From assembly GCF_001898115.1 (NCBI RefSeq), contig NZ_MKSQ01000014.1, positions 134,109 through 198,108 of the forward strand: a DNA stretch of 64,000 bases, in the 5' to 3' direction. Position 1 is the stretch's first letter, and every line of letters starts with the position of its first letter. The DNA comes from Allobosea sp. 67-29 (GTDB lineage: Bacteria > Pseudomonadota > Alphaproteobacteria > Rhizobiales > Beijerinckiaceae). Shown here in pieces: positions 1 through 9,208 of the stretch. The translations under genes were made by a program, and so were the position numbers. The notes beneath the pieces were generated by a model. It ran no database searches. It was not told where the DNA came from and worked only from the letters and a program-made list of their open reading frames with translations.

Positions 1-270
1 AGGCTCGACAAGGCGCAGGCCGCATACAGCCAGTATCGTCACCGCCATTATCGGGGCGGATGGCGCGGGCCGTCGCGCGGCGGCGCGATCGCGGCCGGCA
101 TCGGCCTGGGCATTCTGGGTGCGGCCGCTGCTGCGGCGAGCGCTCGCTCCTATGATCCCTACTACGACGGCTACTATGCCGCTCCGCCGCCGGTCTATGT
201 CGCGCCGCGTTACGCGCCTTATGGCTACTACGCTGCGCCCTACGACTTCCGCGACGACCGCTATCGCTGA
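1..270 (+). CDS. C-terminal part of a Tyr/Ala-rich small protein (truncated by window edge)
   Basis: An open frame runs from the first base to a TGA at 268-270 and gives 89 residues with no start in the window. The visible part has an Arg/His-rich stretch, then a Gly/Ala-rich hydrophobic segment (about residues 28-48, AIAAGIGLGILGAAAAAA), then a tail rich in Tyr, Pro and Ala. This resembles the many small Hyphomicrobiales exported or membrane-anchored proteins of unknown function that end in a Tyr/Pro-rich tail. Function cannot be assigned. The next gene on the same strand also encodes a low-complexity exported protein. Confidence 0.6.
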   Translation, partial: RLDKAQAAYSQYRHRHYRGGWRGPSRGGAIAAGIGLGILGAAAAAASARSYDPYYDGYYAAPPPVYVAPRYAPYGYYAAPYDFRDDRYR

Positions 271-373
271 GCTGCGGCGTCATCGCGCCTGATATATGTC
301 ATCGGCCCGCGCCATGGTGCGGGCCGATTCTCACCGCGTTCGCGGTTCCTGCAGGTTGGGGGACACCACCGAA

Positions 374-727
374 ATGACGATGTTTCGATCCGTATTGCTG
401 GCGGGGCTGGGGCTGGCCGTTGTCGGCTTGGCCACACTGCAACCCGCCTCGGCCCAGTATTACGGTGGCGGTCATGAGCGCGGCTGGGACGACGGCGGTG
501 CGCGCAGGGGGTATGGCCGCGACGACCGCCGCGAGTTCGATCGCCGCGACGGCTACCGGCGGGACGGCTATGATCGCCGCGATTATGGCCGGCGTGAGAG
601 CTATGGCGATCGGCGCCCCGCCAATCCGATGGCGGGGATGACGATCGAGGAACAGAAGCGCGCCATCAAGAACCAGCGCGAGGCGCAGAAGAAGGCCTTC
701 AAGAAGGGCCTCCTCTTCAATCGCTAG
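374..727 (+). CDS. Exported Gly/Arg/Asp/Tyr-rich small protein
   Basis: This encodes 117 residues. I chose the ATG at 374 because it opens a textbook signal peptide (charged start MTMFR, hydrophobic core, then ATLQPASA before the likely cleavage). The longer frame from 296 adds an Arg-rich leader that would spoil the signal. The mature part is low complexity, with repeated arginine, aspartate, glycine and tyrosine (RRDGYRRDGYDRRDYGRR). It ends in a more ordinary Lys-rich helix (IEEQKRAIKNQREAQKKAFKKG). I recognise no domain. A role in the periplasm or envelope follows from the signal peptide only. Confidence 0.7.
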   Translation: MTMFRSVLLAGLGLAVVGLATLQPASAQYYGGGHERGWDDGGARRGYGRDDRREFDRRDGYRRDGYDRRDYGRRESYGDRRPANPMAGMTIEEQKRAIKNQREAQKKAFKKGLLFNR

Positions 728-853
728 GCCCGTTTCGCTAGGCTTGGATCAGCCGGGACGTTCGCAGGACCGTTTCCCCGGCGGGATCCGGGCCGACGCG
801 GTGGCTGCAGCCGCCGCGCTGGGGCGGTCGCAGGATCGCGGGGTTGGCGGCCG

Positions 854-1357
854 TCACGCTTCGAACTCTTCGTCGCCTTCGGGCGCCGGGGCGAGGCGGG
901 CGAGCCGATCCAGCGCACCTTGCAGGATATAGGCCGCCGCCATCTTGTCGACCACCGCCGCCCGCTTGGCGCGCGAGGCATCGGCATCGAGCAGGGTGCG
1001 CGTTACCGCCAGCGTCGACATCCGCTCGTCCCAGAACACGATCGGCTGGTCGGTCAGAGGCGAAAGATTGCGCACGAAGGCCCGCGTCGATTGCACCCGC
1101 GGCCCTTCGCTGCCGTCCATGTTGAGCGGCAGGCCGATCACCAGCCCTGCCACGCTGTATTTTGCCGCGATCTTGAGCAGGGCGGCAGCATCGACCCCGA
1201 ATTTGACACGCTGGATCGTCTCGAGCGGCGTCGCGATGCGGCGCTCGACGTCCGACAGGGCGAGCCCGATCGTCTTGGTGCCGAGATCGAGCCCGAGCAG
1301 CCGTGCATGCGCCGGCAGGTCGAGGAAGCTTTCGAGCGGGACGATGGCGCTGGTCAT
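854..1357 (-). CDS. ruvX: RuvX/YqgF-family putative pre-16S rRNA nuclease
   Basis: This 167-residue protein of the YqgF/RuvX RNase H-fold family is credited with trimming the 5' end of pre-16S rRNA and was formerly called a Holliday junction resolvase. The family marks are present: [15 protein letters not shown] near residues 22-36 with the first catalytic Asp, [13 protein letters not shown] near 75-87, and DERMST near 110-115. [11 protein letters not shown] near 135-145 holds the last acidic residue. Length is normal for alphaproteobacteria, with about 15 extra N-terminal residues. The gene is transcribed leftward and diverges from the acetyltransferase at 1519. Confidence 0.93.
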   Translation of the reverse strand: MTSAIVPLESFLDLPAHARLLGLDLGTKTIGLALSDVERRIATPLETIQRVKFGVDAAALLKIAAKYSVAGLVIGLPLNMDGSEGPRVQSTRAFVRNLSPLTDQPIVFWDERMSTLAVTRTLLDADASRAKRAAVVDKMAAAYILQGALDRLARLAPAPEGDEEFEA

Positions 1358-1518
1358 TCCTGCGCGGTACCACGCCCGGCCGGCGCTTGCGAGCGTTCGC
1401 GCCCGGCGAGCGGGCGTTGCGCGGCGGGAATGGCCGTCGCCGCGCCGATATCGGGCCTGATCGCTCGCACAGGCTGCCCGATCGCCCTATCGTCGCCGCC
1501 GCCATGGAAGGATATCCC

Positions 1519-2103
1519 GTGCCGGCGCGCATCTCGCTCCAGACCCCCGACAAATCCCTGCTCGGTGCCTATCAAGCGGCGCTGCGCGGCGGCTGGTCGC
1601 CGAATACGACGCGCGACGTTGCGCCCGAGCATCTCGCCGCCATCGCCGCCGATCCCGACGCCTTCCTCGCCGAAATCCGCGGCGGCCCCGGCCGCATCCG
1701 CCTGCCGGACGGCCGTGAGGTCGATCGCATGCCCGGACCGACACGCTGGATCTTCGCCGAGGATCGGCCGGAACGCCCTTTCATCGGCTCGATCAACCTG
1801 CGCTGGCAGGAGGATGCCGCGGGCCGGCCGGTGCTGGCCTTGCCGGAGCACGTGCTGGGCCATGTCGGCTACACCATCCTGCCGGCCTTCGCCGGCCACG
1901 GCTATGCCACGGCCGCGCTCGCGGCGATGCTCGACGTGGCGCACGAGGCTGGCTTGCCCGAGATCACCATCACCTGCGACGCGACCAATCACGCCTCGCG
2001 CCGCATCATCGAGAAGAATGGCGGGCGACTCATCGAGACCTTCGTCGCGCCGCTCTACGGCCCCGATCAACGCCTTCTGTTCGTCGTCAGCACCGCCCCA
2101 TGA
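1519..2103 (+). CDS. GNAT-family N-acetyltransferase
   Basis: This is a GNAT-fold acetyltransferase of 194 residues. The central part gives the expected order: a beta strand with HVLGHVGYTILPAFAGHGYATAAL (acetyl-CoA loop around GHGYAT), a helix AALAAMLDVAHEAG, then TCDATNHASRRIIEKNGG, the usual Asn-x-x-Ser-x-x-x-x-x-x-x-G end of the fold. I chose the GTG at 1519 because GGAAGGA sits six bases before it; the in-frame ATG at 1504 has no ribosome site. Its stop overlaps the next start as ATGA, so the two genes are translationally coupled. The substrate is unknown. Confidence 0.85.
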   Translation: MPARISLQTPDKSLLGAYQAALRGGWSPNTTRDVAPEHLAAIAADPDAFLAEIRGGPGRIRLPDGREVDRMPGPTRWIFAEDRPERPFIGSINLRWQEDAAGRPVLALPEHVLGHVGYTILPAFAGHGYATAALAAMLDVAHEAGLPEITITCDATNHASRRIIEKNGGRLIETFVAPLYGPDQRLLFVVSTAP

Positions 2104-3032
2104 CCGATATCGTCATCACCGAATTCATGGACGACACCGCCGTTGCCAATCTCAAGGCGCGCTTTTCGGTCCATTACGACCCCGAGCTCTATGCCAACCC
2201 GGACGAGATGGCGCGGCTCTTCGCCGATGTGCCGGCCGTGATCGTGCGCAACCAGACGCAGGTCCGTGGCAAGGTGCTGGCGGCGGCGAAGCGGCTCAGG
2301 GTGATCGGCCGCCTCGGCGTCGGCCTCGACAATCTCGACATGGAGGCCTGCGCTGCCCGCGGCATCCGCGTCTTCCCGGCGACCGGGGCCAACAGCCTCT
2401 CCGTCGTCGAATACGTCATCGGCACGACGATGACCCTGCTGCGCGGCGCCTATTTCGCCAATGCCGCGATGGTCGCCGGCGAATTCCCCAAGACCAAGCT
2501 GATCGGCCGCGAGATCGCCGGCAAGCTGATGGGTCTCGTCGGCTTCGGCTCGATCGCCCGCGACGTCGCCCATCATGCCCGCGCTCTCGGCATGGAGGTG
2601 GCGGCCTACCATCCGCGCTTGGCCGTCGATGATCCCGCCTGGAGCGGCGTGCGGCGGCTGGAGTTCAACGAATTGCTGGCGCAAGCCGACGTCATCAGCC
2701 TGCATGTCCCGCTGACCTCGGAGACCCGCGGCATGATCGACGCGAAGGCCATCGCCCGGATGAAGCCGGACGCGATCCTGATCAACACGGCGCGCGGCGG
2801 AATCATGGACGAAGCGGCATTGGTCAAGGCGCTCAAGGCCGGCAAGCTCGGCGGCGCCGCGATCGACGTCTACGAGCAGGAGCCGCTCGGCAAGGACGCC
2901 GCCAAGGTTTTTGCCGGCGCGCCGAACTTGATCCTGACGCCACATATCGCCGGCAACACGGTGGAGTCGAACGGGCGCGTGTCAGGGCTCGTGGCGGAGA
3001 AGGTCATGGCGGCGTTGGAGGAGCGGATTTAG
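2100..3032 (+). CDS. D-isomer-specific 2-hydroxyacid dehydrogenase (possible sulfolactate dehydrogenase type)
   Basis: This is a 310-residue NAD(P)-dependent 2-hydroxyacid dehydrogenase. The nucleotide-binding turn is GLVGFGSIA at 145-153, with Ala in place of the last Gly of the usual motif. The catalytic trio is in place: Arg232 in NTARGG, Glu261 in EQEP and His282 in TPHIAGNT. The N-terminal style (DIVITEFMDD, then RNQTQVR and RLGVGLDNLD) resembles the group that contains (S)-sulfolactate dehydrogenase SlcC, but no sulfolactate genes lie nearby, so the substrate stays open. It is coupled by an ATGA overlap to the acetyltransferase before it. Confidence 0.88.
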   Translation: MTDIVITEFMDDTAVANLKARFSVHYDPELYANPDEMARLFADVPAVIVRNQTQVRGKVLAAAKRLRVIGRLGVGLDNLDMEACAARGIRVFPATGANSLSVVEYVIGTTMTLLRGAYFANAAMVAGEFPKTKLIGREIAGKLMGLVGFGSIARDVAHHARALGMEVAAYHPRLAVDDPAWSGVRRLEFNELLAQADVISLHVPLTSETRGMIDAKAIARMKPDAILINTARGGIMDEAALVKALKAGKLGGAAIDVYEQEPLGKDAAKVFAGAPNLILTPHIAGNTVESNGRVSGLVAEKVMAALEERI

Positions 3033-3286
3033 GGCGCAGGTTGGTCGATCGAGAGCGACCGATTTCGACCCATCTCTGATGTTGGGTGAGATCTCGCTGA
3101 AAATGCCGATCAGTTTGCCGTGGCGCCGGATGCAGCCAAATCTAGCGACCGCCCCAACGGGGTGGCCCATGATCTAGGCTCTAGGTAATCAGTTTGAATT
3201 TTCGGAATTTTCTACATTATTCTCATCGAGAATTAACATTTTGAGGTTCCCTCAATCCGAAAGGCGATGAATCAGGTAGGCGTGAG

Positions 3287-3745
3287 ATGGTAAATCGATC
3301 GATTAGCGTTATTTTCTTTATATTTGTTATTGCTATAAGTATAGCGAATTTGATCCCGCCGCAATCAGCCGAGCCGCCCGCTAACGGCAAGCTGGTACAG
3401 CTCGGGCGCGGAGATCAGAATGCTCTTCGGCAATCAGTCAGCAGAATGGTTGATGAATGCCTAAAGCACCATGAAATTCTCCGCGGGTACTCGAATACGG
3501 TAATACCCGCTGCAAAGAAACTGGCTACGGACGCTCTGCATAAAATCATATTTCTTAATTTTAATGGCGACCTTTCGAAGGAGAAGATTATTTCTAAAGC
3601 TTCGGAAATCGATATGAAATATTTTAATGACGCTAAAGATAGGATGAATTCTAACGAGTTAAATCAGTTAGAGAGACTTTCTAAAACTATTGCAGATCAC
3701 CCTGATTTTGCAAAGTGCGTTATCGCAAAGTTGCGAGAAACTTAA
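3287..3745 (+). CDS. AT-rich orphan gene for a membrane-anchored or exported protein
   Basis: This encodes 152 residues that I do not recognise. The N-terminus (MVNRSISVIFFIFVIAISIANLIPP) is a signal peptide or signal anchor. The rest is helical and charged, with Cys61 (VDECLKHHEILRGYS) and Cys145 (DFAKCVIAKL) that could pair. Base composition is strikingly unlike its neighbours: I counted 35 G+C in the 120 bases 3541-3660, against 38 in the 60 bases 2761-2820 of the preceding gene. Codons are AT-rich throughout (AAA, GAT, TTT, ATT). This points to recent transfer. No partner gene or mobile element is visible beside it. Confidence 0.7.
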   Translation: MVNRSISVIFFIFVIAISIANLIPPQSAEPPANGKLVQLGRGDQNALRQSVSRMVDECLKHHEILRGYSNTVIPAAKKLATDALHKIIFLNFNGDLSKEKIISKASEIDMKYFNDAKDRMNSNELNQLERLSKTIADHPDFAKCVIAKLRET

Positions 3746-3946
3746 TCGACGGATGGTTGAATCTGAATCGATGTTGACTGGAATCTACGTAAAATTGACG
3801 TTCGCGTACTTCCGTATGGTCGAAACGCTGAAGTGACATTGAGTGTTTGTCCTCGCGTGAGCCATTCCACGCGCAGAATAAATCAGAGCGGCCCGTCGAC
3901 AACTTCCGCTTTCGACCCTTTACAAGCGCTAGTTTGTCGCCGGCAC

Positions 3947-5662
3947 TCACACGAAATCAAACCGATCGACATCGACCAGCCCCTTGTCGGTGATCTTGAG
4001 ATGCGGGATCACCGGCAGGGTCAGGAAGGCGACCTGCAGGAAGGGCTCGGCCAGCACGACGCCAAGCGCCTTCGCCGCGGCGCGCAAGCGTTCCAGATCG
4101 TGCCGCACCGCTTCGAAGGGCTGTTCGCTCATCAGCCCGGCGACCGGCAGTGCCAGCTCCGCCGTGACCTTGCCACCATCGGCCACGGCGAAGCCGCCGC
4201 CGATCTCGATCAGGCGGTTGGCCGCTGCCGCCATCGAGGCCTCGTCGACGCCGACGATGCAGAGATTGTGGCTGTCATGCCCGACCGAGGAGGCGATGGC
4301 ACCACGCTTCATGCCGAAGCCATGGACGAAGCCGCCAGCGATGCCGCCATTCTTCTCGTGGCGCTCGATCACGGTGACCTTGATTGCATCCTGCGCCAGG
4401 TCGGGCAGGGCCTCGCCGTCGCGCGCGGGCAGGGCCATCGCCAAGCGCTCGGTGATGATCCGCCCCGGCACGACGCCGATCACCGGCGTCTCGCCGTCGC
4501 GAGCCTTCACCGCGAAATCGGCAGGGGCGAGCTTGCGGCTCTTCACGCTGCCGAGTCCGACCGGTGCGATCACCGCCCGGTCCGCGAACAGCGCCTCCTC
4601 GACCAGCCGGCCTCCTGTCAGAACCTGCTTCACCGAGCAGGCGGCGAGATCCTCGACCAGTACGATATCGGCGCGCTTGCCCGGCCCGATGAAGCCGCGA
4701 TCGAACAGTCCGAAATTCCGCGCCGCCGAGAGCGAGGCGATGCGATAGGTCGCCAGCACATCGGCGCCCTCGGCGATCGCCGTGCGGATCATGTAGTCGA
4801 GATGGCCTTCCTCGCCGATATCGAGCGGGTTGCGATCATCGGTGCAGAAGGCGAGGAAGGGCGAGGCGTCGCGCGAGATCAGCGGGATCAGCTGATGCAA
4901 ATCCTTCGAGACCGAGCCCTCGCGGATCAGGATCGCCATGCCCTTGGCGAGCTTTTCGCGGGCCTCGCCGGCGGTCGTCGTCTCATGGTCGGTGCGGATG
5001 CCGGCGGCGAGATAGGCGTTGAGGTCCATGCCGCGCACCAGCGGCGCATGGCCGTCGATATGGCGGCCGGCGAAGGCTTCGAGCTTGGCGAGGCAGCCGG
5101 GATCGCGATGGATCACGCCCGGAAAGTTCATGAATTCGGCGAGGCCGATGACCTTGGGGTGGTCCATCAGGGCCGTCAGGTCGAGCGCTTCGAGCGCGGC
5201 GCCCGCCGTTTCCAGATGCGTCGCGGGCACGCAGCTCGACAGGTTGACGCGCAGATCCATCCGCATCGTCTCGGCGCAGGCGAGGAAATAGCGGATGCCC
5301 GCCGTTCCCAGCACGTTGGCAATCTCGTGCGGGTCGCAGATTGCGGTGGTCACGCCATGCGGCAGCACGCAGCGCTCGAACTCGAGCGGCGTCACCAGGG
5401 AGGATTCGATATGCAGATGCGTGTCGATGAAGCCCGGCACGGCGACCAGGCCGGTCGCATCGATGACGTTTTTGCCCTCATAGCGGCCATAGGTTCCGAC
5501 GACGGTGTCGCCGCAGATGGCGATGTCGGTCTCGACCAGCGCTCCGGTAACGAGATCGAAGAGCCGCGCTCCCCTGACGACCAGGTCGGCCGGCTCGTCG
5601 CCATGGCCCTGAGCGATCCGGCGGGCGAGCTCTTGGCGTGCGACTCGGGCGGCATCGGTCAT
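3947..5662 (-). CDS. ade: Adenine deaminase
   Basis: This cytosolic metallo-enzyme of the amidohydrolase superfamily converts adenine to hypoxanthine and ammonia in purine salvage. The protein has 571 residues from the chosen ATG. In-frame ATGs at 5686 and 5701 would add 8 or 13 residues; I prefer 5662 because GGAA lies about nine bases before it. The family marks are [18 protein letters not shown] (metal-binding HxH), [23 protein letters not shown] and the C-terminal Gly-rich region [17 protein letters not shown]. Length is usual for bacterial Ade. It diverges from the UPF0173 hydrolase and converges on the AT-rich orphan. Confidence 0.95.
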   Translation of the reverse strand: MTDAARVARQELARRIAQGHGDEPADLVVRGARLFDLVTGALVETDIAICGDTVVGTYGRYEGKNVIDATGLVAVPGFIDTHLHIESSLVTPLEFERCVLPHGVTTAICDPHEIANVLGTAGIRYFLACAETMRMDLRVNLSSCVPATHLETAGAALEALDLTALMDHPKVIGLAEFMNFPGVIHRDPGCLAKLEAFAGRHIDGHAPLVRGMDLNAYLAAGIRTDHETTTAGEAREKLAKGMAILIREGSVSKDLHQLIPLISRDASPFLAFCTDDRNPLDIGEEGHLDYMIRTAIAEGADVLATYRIASLSAARNFGLFDRGFIGPGKRADIVLVEDLAACSVKQVLTGGRLVEEALFADRAVIAPVGLGSVKSRKLAPADFAVKARDGETPVIGVVPGRIITERLAMALPARDGEALPDLAQDAIKVTVIERHEKNGGIAGGFVHGFGMKRGAIASSVGHDSHNLCIVGVDEASMAAAANRLIEIGGGFAVADGGKVTAELALPVAGLMSEQPFEAVRHDLERLRAAAKALGVVLAEPFLQVAFLTLPVIPHLKITDKGLVDVDRFDFV

Positions 5663-5784
5663 GGCGGGGTTCCGTTCTGGGGTCATGGCGCAAGCCTGCA
5701 CGGCCCGGGCTGCATTGTCGACTTGGTCGCTTGCGCGGATCGGCCTAGATAGAGGCCGAACCTGGGAAGCCTGGAGACCCGCGC

Positions 5785-6483
5785 ATGAAGCTCACCTGGT
5801 ACGGCCATTCCGCTTTCCGCGTCGATATCGACGGCGCCGCCATCCTGATCGACCCGTTCTTCACCGGGAACCCAGCCTTCGAGGCCGATCCCATCGAGTG
5901 CACGAAGGGCGTGAACTACATCGTCGTCACCCACGGCCATGGCGACCATGTCGGCGATACCCTCGATATCGCCGGGAAGACCGGCGCGACGGTCATCACC
6001 AATTACGACCTCGCGATGCATCTCGCCTCGCAGGGGTTGAAGAAGTTTCAGCCGATGAACACCGGTGGCACTGTCGATCTCGGCCCGTTCAGCGTTACGC
6101 TCGTCCGCGCCGATCATTCGGCGGGAATGGGCGAGGCCGGTGTCAGCGTGCCGGTCGGCAACGCCAATGGCGCGATCCTCAAGGCGAAGGGCGAGAAGAC
6201 GCTCTGGCACATGGGCGATACGGACATCTTCTCCGACATGGCGCTGCTGAGCGAGATTCATGGCGTCGAGGCCTGCATCTGCCCGATCGGCGACCGTTTC
6301 ACCATGGGCGGCAAGGTCGCGGCCCTGGCGATGAGCCGCTTCGTCAAGCCGAAGGTCGCGATCCCCGCCCATTACGGCACCTTCCCGATCATCGACCAGA
6401 ACGCCGACGCCTTCGTCGCCGGGATGCAAGGCACCGGCATCGAGGTCATCCTGCCCCGCAAGGGCGAGGCCTTCGCGATCTGA
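5785..6483 (+). CDS. UPF0173-family metal-dependent hydrolase (metallo-beta-lactamase fold)
   Basis: This 232-residue protein is of the UlaG-like/UPF0173 group. The first strand [11 protein letters not shown] and the metal-binding motif [10 protein letters not shown] at 49-58 are diagnostic. Further ligands are RADHSAG near 109-115, MGDTDIF near 142-148 and PAHYGTFP near 194-201. A ribosome site (TGGAGA) precedes the ATG. In many Hyphomicrobiales a member of this family sits beside ruvX and gatCA, as here. Its substrate in this lineage is not known; UlaG itself is an L-ascorbate-6-phosphate lactonase. Confidence 0.9.
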   Translation: MKLTWYGHSAFRVDIDGAAILIDPFFTGNPAFEADPIECTKGVNYIVVTHGHGDHVGDTLDIAGKTGATVITNYDLAMHLASQGLKKFQPMNTGGTVDLGPFSVTLVRADHSAGMGEAGVSVPVGNANGAILKAKGEKTLWHMGDTDIFSDMALLSEIHGVEACICPIGDRFTMGGKVAALAMSRFVKPKVAIPAHYGTFPIIDQNADAFVAGMQGTGIEVILPRKGEAFAI

Positions 6484-6543
6484 GCTCGGCGGTCATCCTC
6501 GGCCGGCGCGCCGCGAAAGGTCGGGGAATCGCATGACGCGGGG

Positions 6544-6566
6544 ATGGTCGGCTCGAGCCCGACCAT
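6544..6566. repeat. REP-like intergenic palindrome
   Basis: ATGGTCGG and CCGACCAT form a perfect 8-base inverted repeat around a 7-base loop (CTCGAGC), in the gap between the UPF0173 gene and gatC. It is flanked by GCATGACG on the left and GACGTGCTTCG on the right. From general knowledge of GC-rich Hyphomicrobiales genomes, palindromes of this type are dispersed in many copies and often yield spurious peptides that begin MVGLEPT, as this one does on the minus strand. Only one copy is visible here. Confidence 0.5.
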
Positions 6567-6663
6567 GACGTGCTTCGTCTTGGCCCTTACTTACGCGCCG
6601 CCATCTGCTATAGCGCGGCGAACCGTTTTCCGGCGCGATCCGCGCCCCATTCAGGAGCCCGCC

Positions 6664-6951
6664 ATGTCGGTCGATCTCGCCACCGTCAAACGCGTCGCGC
6701 ATCTCGCGCGCATCGCCGTGCCGGAGGCCGATCTGCCCAAGCTGCAAGGCGAGCTCAACGCCATCCTCGGCTTTGTCGAGCAGCTCAACGAGGTGAACGT
6801 GGATGGCGTCGAGCCGATGACCTCGGTGACGCCCATGGCGATGAAGCAGCGCGAGGACGTGGTCAACGACGGCGAGATCGCGGACAAGATCGTCGCCAAT
6901 GCCCCGGCTTCCGAGGACAACTACTTCATGGTCCCGAAGGTGATCGAGTAG
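6664..6951 (+). CDS. gatC: Aspartyl/glutamyl-tRNA(Asn/Gln) amidotransferase subunit C
   Basis: This is the small GatC subunit, 95 residues, which wraps around GatA and holds the GatCAB complex together. The start at 6664 is preceded by CAGGAG. The sequence shows the usual pattern [10 protein letters not shown], then [29 protein letters not shown], then [19 protein letters not shown] and a C-terminal FMVPKVIE that docks on GatA. It lies 82 bases upstream of gatA on the same strand; gatB is about 8.3 kb away instead of adjacent. Its presence implies indirect synthesis of Gln-tRNA and/or Asn-tRNA. Confidence 0.95.
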   Translation: MSVDLATVKRVAHLARIAVPEADLPKLQGELNAILGFVEQLNEVNVDGVEPMTSVTPMAMKQREDVVNDGEIADKIVANAPASEDNYFMVPKVIE

Positions 6952-7033
6952 GCGCTGCCCGCGCCCTTCGAACACCCCGGAGGCGGGAAGCGCCGACCAG
7001 GGACCCTTGACCAGCCAACTCCGGAATATTCCC

Positions 7034-8548
7034 GTGACCGATCTCACCCGCCTGACGCTCACCGAGGCCCGCGACGGCCTCAAGGCCAAGCGTTTCTCCG
7101 CCACCGAACTGACCCAGGCCCATATCGCCGCCGTCGAGAAGGGGCGGGCCCTCAACGCCTATGTGCTCGAGACGCCGGAGCACGCCCTGAAGCAGGCCGC
7201 CGCCTCCGACGAGAACCTGGCGAAGGGCGAGGCGCGCCCGCTGGAGGGCCTGCCGCTTGGCATCAAGGATCTCTTCGCCACCGAGGGGGTGCGCACCACC
7301 GCCTGCTCGAAGATCCTTGGTAATTTCGTGCCGCCCTACGAATCGACGGTGTCGAGCCAGCTCTGGCGCGACGGCGCCGTGATGCTCGGCAAGCTCAACA
7401 ACGACGAATTCGCCATGGGCTCTTCGAACGAGACCTCGGCTTTCGGCAGTGTCGTCAATCCGTGGCGCCGCAAAGGTTCCAATGTCGGCGCGGGGCAGGG
7501 GGGCGCCGTCGAGGGCAACCATCTCGTGCCGGGCGGCTCCTCGGGCGGCTCGGCCGCCGCCGTCGCTGCCGATCTCTGCCTTGCAGCCACGGCGACGGAC
7601 ACCGGCGGCTCGATCCGCCAGCCAGCCGCGTTCACCGGCACGGTGGGCATCAAACCGACCTATGGCCGCTGCTCGCGCTGGGGCATCGTCGCCTTTGCGT
7701 CCTCGCTCGATCAGGCCGGCCCGATCGGCAAGACCGTGCGTGATTGCGCGGCGATGCTGCGTTCCATGGCCGGGCACGATCCGAAGGACACGACCTCGGT
7801 CGATGCGCCGGTGCCGGACTATGAATACGCGGTCGGCCGCTCGGTGAAGGGCCGCCGGATCGGCATCCCGAGGGAGTACAGGCTGGAGGGGCTCAACCCC
7901 GAGATCGACGCGCTCTGGCAGAAGGGCATCGACTGGCTGAAGGCGGCGGGCGCCGAGATCGTCGAGATCTCCCTGCCGCATACCAAATACGCCCTGCCGG
8001 CCTATTACATCGTCGCCCCGGCCGAAGCCTCCTCGAACCTCGCCCGCTATGACGGCGTCCGCTACGGCCTGCGCGAGCAGGGCAGGGATATCGTCGAGAT
8101 GTACGAGAAGACCCGTGCCGCCGGCTTCGGTCCCGAGGTCAAGCGTCGCATCATGATCGGCACCTATGTGCTCTCGGCCGGCTATTACGATGCCTACTAC
8201 CTGCGTGCCCAGAAGGTCCGCACGCTGATCAAGCGCGATTTCGAGACAGTCTATGCCGACGGCATCGACGCCGTGCTGACGCCGGCGACGCCCTCGGCCG
8301 CCTTCGGCATCGGCGAGAAGGGCTCGGCCGACCCGGTCGAGATGTATCTGAACGACATCTTCACGGTGACGGTGAACATGGCGGGCTTGCCTGGCATCGC
8401 TGTGCCGGCGGGAGTGGACGGTCAGGGCCTGCCGCTTGGCCTGCAGCTCATCGGCCGGCCTTTCGACGAGGAGACACTGTTCTCGCTCGGCGAGGTGATC
8501 GAGCAGGCGGCGGGTCGCTTTCCGGTCGCCGAGCGCTGGTGGGGCTGA
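7034..8548 (+). CDS. gatA: Aspartyl/glutamyl-tRNA amidotransferase subunit A
   Basis: This is the glutaminase subunit of GatCAB, 504 residues from GTG 7034. It has the amidase signature with a Ser-cisSer-Lys triad: Lys78 in PLGIKDLF, the cis-Ser in [13 protein letters not shown] near 167-177, and nucleophile Ser193 in [11 protein letters not shown]. Ammonia released from glutamine is passed to GatB. A TTG at 7007 would add nine residues; I prefer the GTG because the protein then begins [15 protein letters not shown] as in relatives and has GGAA at a fitting distance. It forms an operon with gatC. Confidence 0.95.
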   Translation: MTDLTRLTLTEARDGLKAKRFSATELTQAHIAAVEKGRALNAYVLETPEHALKQAAASDENLAKGEARPLEGLPLGIKDLFATEGVRTTACSKILGNFVPPYESTVSSQLWRDGAVMLGKLNNDEFAMGSSNETSAFGSVVNPWRRKGSNVGAGQGGAVEGNHLVPGGSSGGSAAAVAADLCLAATATDTGGSIRQPAAFTGTVGIKPTYGRCSRWGIVAFASSLDQAGPIGKTVRDCAAMLRSMAGHDPKDTTSVDAPVPDYEYAVGRSVKGRRIGIPREYRLEGLNPEIDALWQKGIDWLKAAGAEIVEISLPHTKYALPAYYIVAPAEASSNLARYDGVRYGLREQGRDIVEMYEKTRAAGFGPEVKRRIMIGTYVLSAGYYDAYYLRAQKVRTLIKRDFETVYADGIDAVLTPATPSAAFGIGEKGSADPVEMYLNDIFTVTVNMAGLPGIAVPAGVDGQGLPLGLQLIGRPFDEETLFSLGEVIEQAAGRFPVAERWWG

Positions 8549-8559
8549 GCGCTCTGTGG

Positions 8560-8584
8560 GAGCCCTGTGCGATGGCCAGGGCTC
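8560..8584 (+). terminator. Possible hairpin terminator after gatA
   Basis: GAGCCCTG and CAGGGCTC form a perfect 8-base stem with a 9-base loop, starting 12 bases after the gatA stop. There is no run of T after the stem, so intrinsic termination is uncertain. It could instead mark the 3' end of the gatCA message by stabilising it. Confidence 0.35.
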
Positions 8585-8779
8585 GCGAGGCCTTGGCTGA
8601 CGATGGGCGCGCCGCTTCGGCATTCGCCAGCAAGACCTGTTGACTCTTCGTCGGCGCGGGCGTCACATCGGTTGACGCTTGGGCAACCGGCATTCGATGC
8701 ATGGTTTCGCGCGCGGGCTGATGCGCGAAAGGCGTGCTGAGGAGAAGGAGCCGCCCCGAGCGCAAGGCTGGGGGCTCCT

Positions 8780-9208
8780 GTGACAACAAGTCCGATCCAT
8801 CCTGCGGCCACGCCGCATCTGCCATCCTTCATCACGCCGCCCGGCGAGACCGATATCCTGCTGATGGTGGCGATCGCGACCGTCATTGGTGCCGTGCTCG
8901 CGGTGGGCCTGTTGTTCCTGCGCCTGCACACGCTGCCGGAGCGGATGGCGCACAAGGCCCACAAGCTGCAGCTCGAGATCGTCGCGGTGCTCGGCCTGCT
9001 CGCGCTCTTCACCCATATTCATCTGTTCTGGGTGGCGGGCTTGCTGCTCGCCCTGATCGAGGTCCCGGATGTCTTCGGAACGCTGCGCCGGATGGCTGGC
9101 TCGCTGGAGAAGCTCGCCGGCCTGGCGCCTGGCGAAGGAGCGCGGGATCCGGAGCCGGACGTAGCGGAGGCGAAGGGCGAGCAGGACGGAGAACCCGGCC
9201 ATGCTTGA
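8780..9208 (+). CDS. DUF3302-like inner-membrane protein (YiaW/YibI type)
   Basis: This encodes 142 residues starting with GTG 8780. It has two predicted membrane spans (about 26-47, ILLMVAIATVIGAVLAVGLLFL, and about 65-92). Between them lies LPERMAHKAHKLQLEIVAVLGLLALFTHIHLFWV. That layout recalls DUF3302 proteins such as E. coli YiaW and YibI, where a basic loop with a conserved Pro-Glu and a His/Gln is followed by a second span. The C-terminal tail is acidic and disordered. It overlaps the HlyD-like gene by 8 bases, the same pairing as yiaW-yiaV and yibI-yibH. The family assignment is from pattern memory. Confidence 0.65.
   Translation: MTTSPIHPAATPHLPSFITPPGETDILLMVAIATVIGAVLAVGLLFLRLHTLPERMAHKAHKLQLEIVAVLGLLALFTHIHLFWVAGLLLALIEVPDVFGTLRRMAGSLEKLAGLAPGEGARDPEPDVAEAKGEQDGEPGHA

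Noticed and set aside
920-2632. 570-codon open frame on the plus strand
   Set aside because: It is antisense to ruvX and out of frame with the acetyltransferase and dehydrogenase; its product is Arg/Pro-rich nonsense typical of GC-rich shadow frames.
6372-6566. 64-residue minus-strand frame starting MVGLEPT
   Set aside because: It begins inside the REP-like palindrome and runs antisense to the UPF0173 gene, a known type of false gene.
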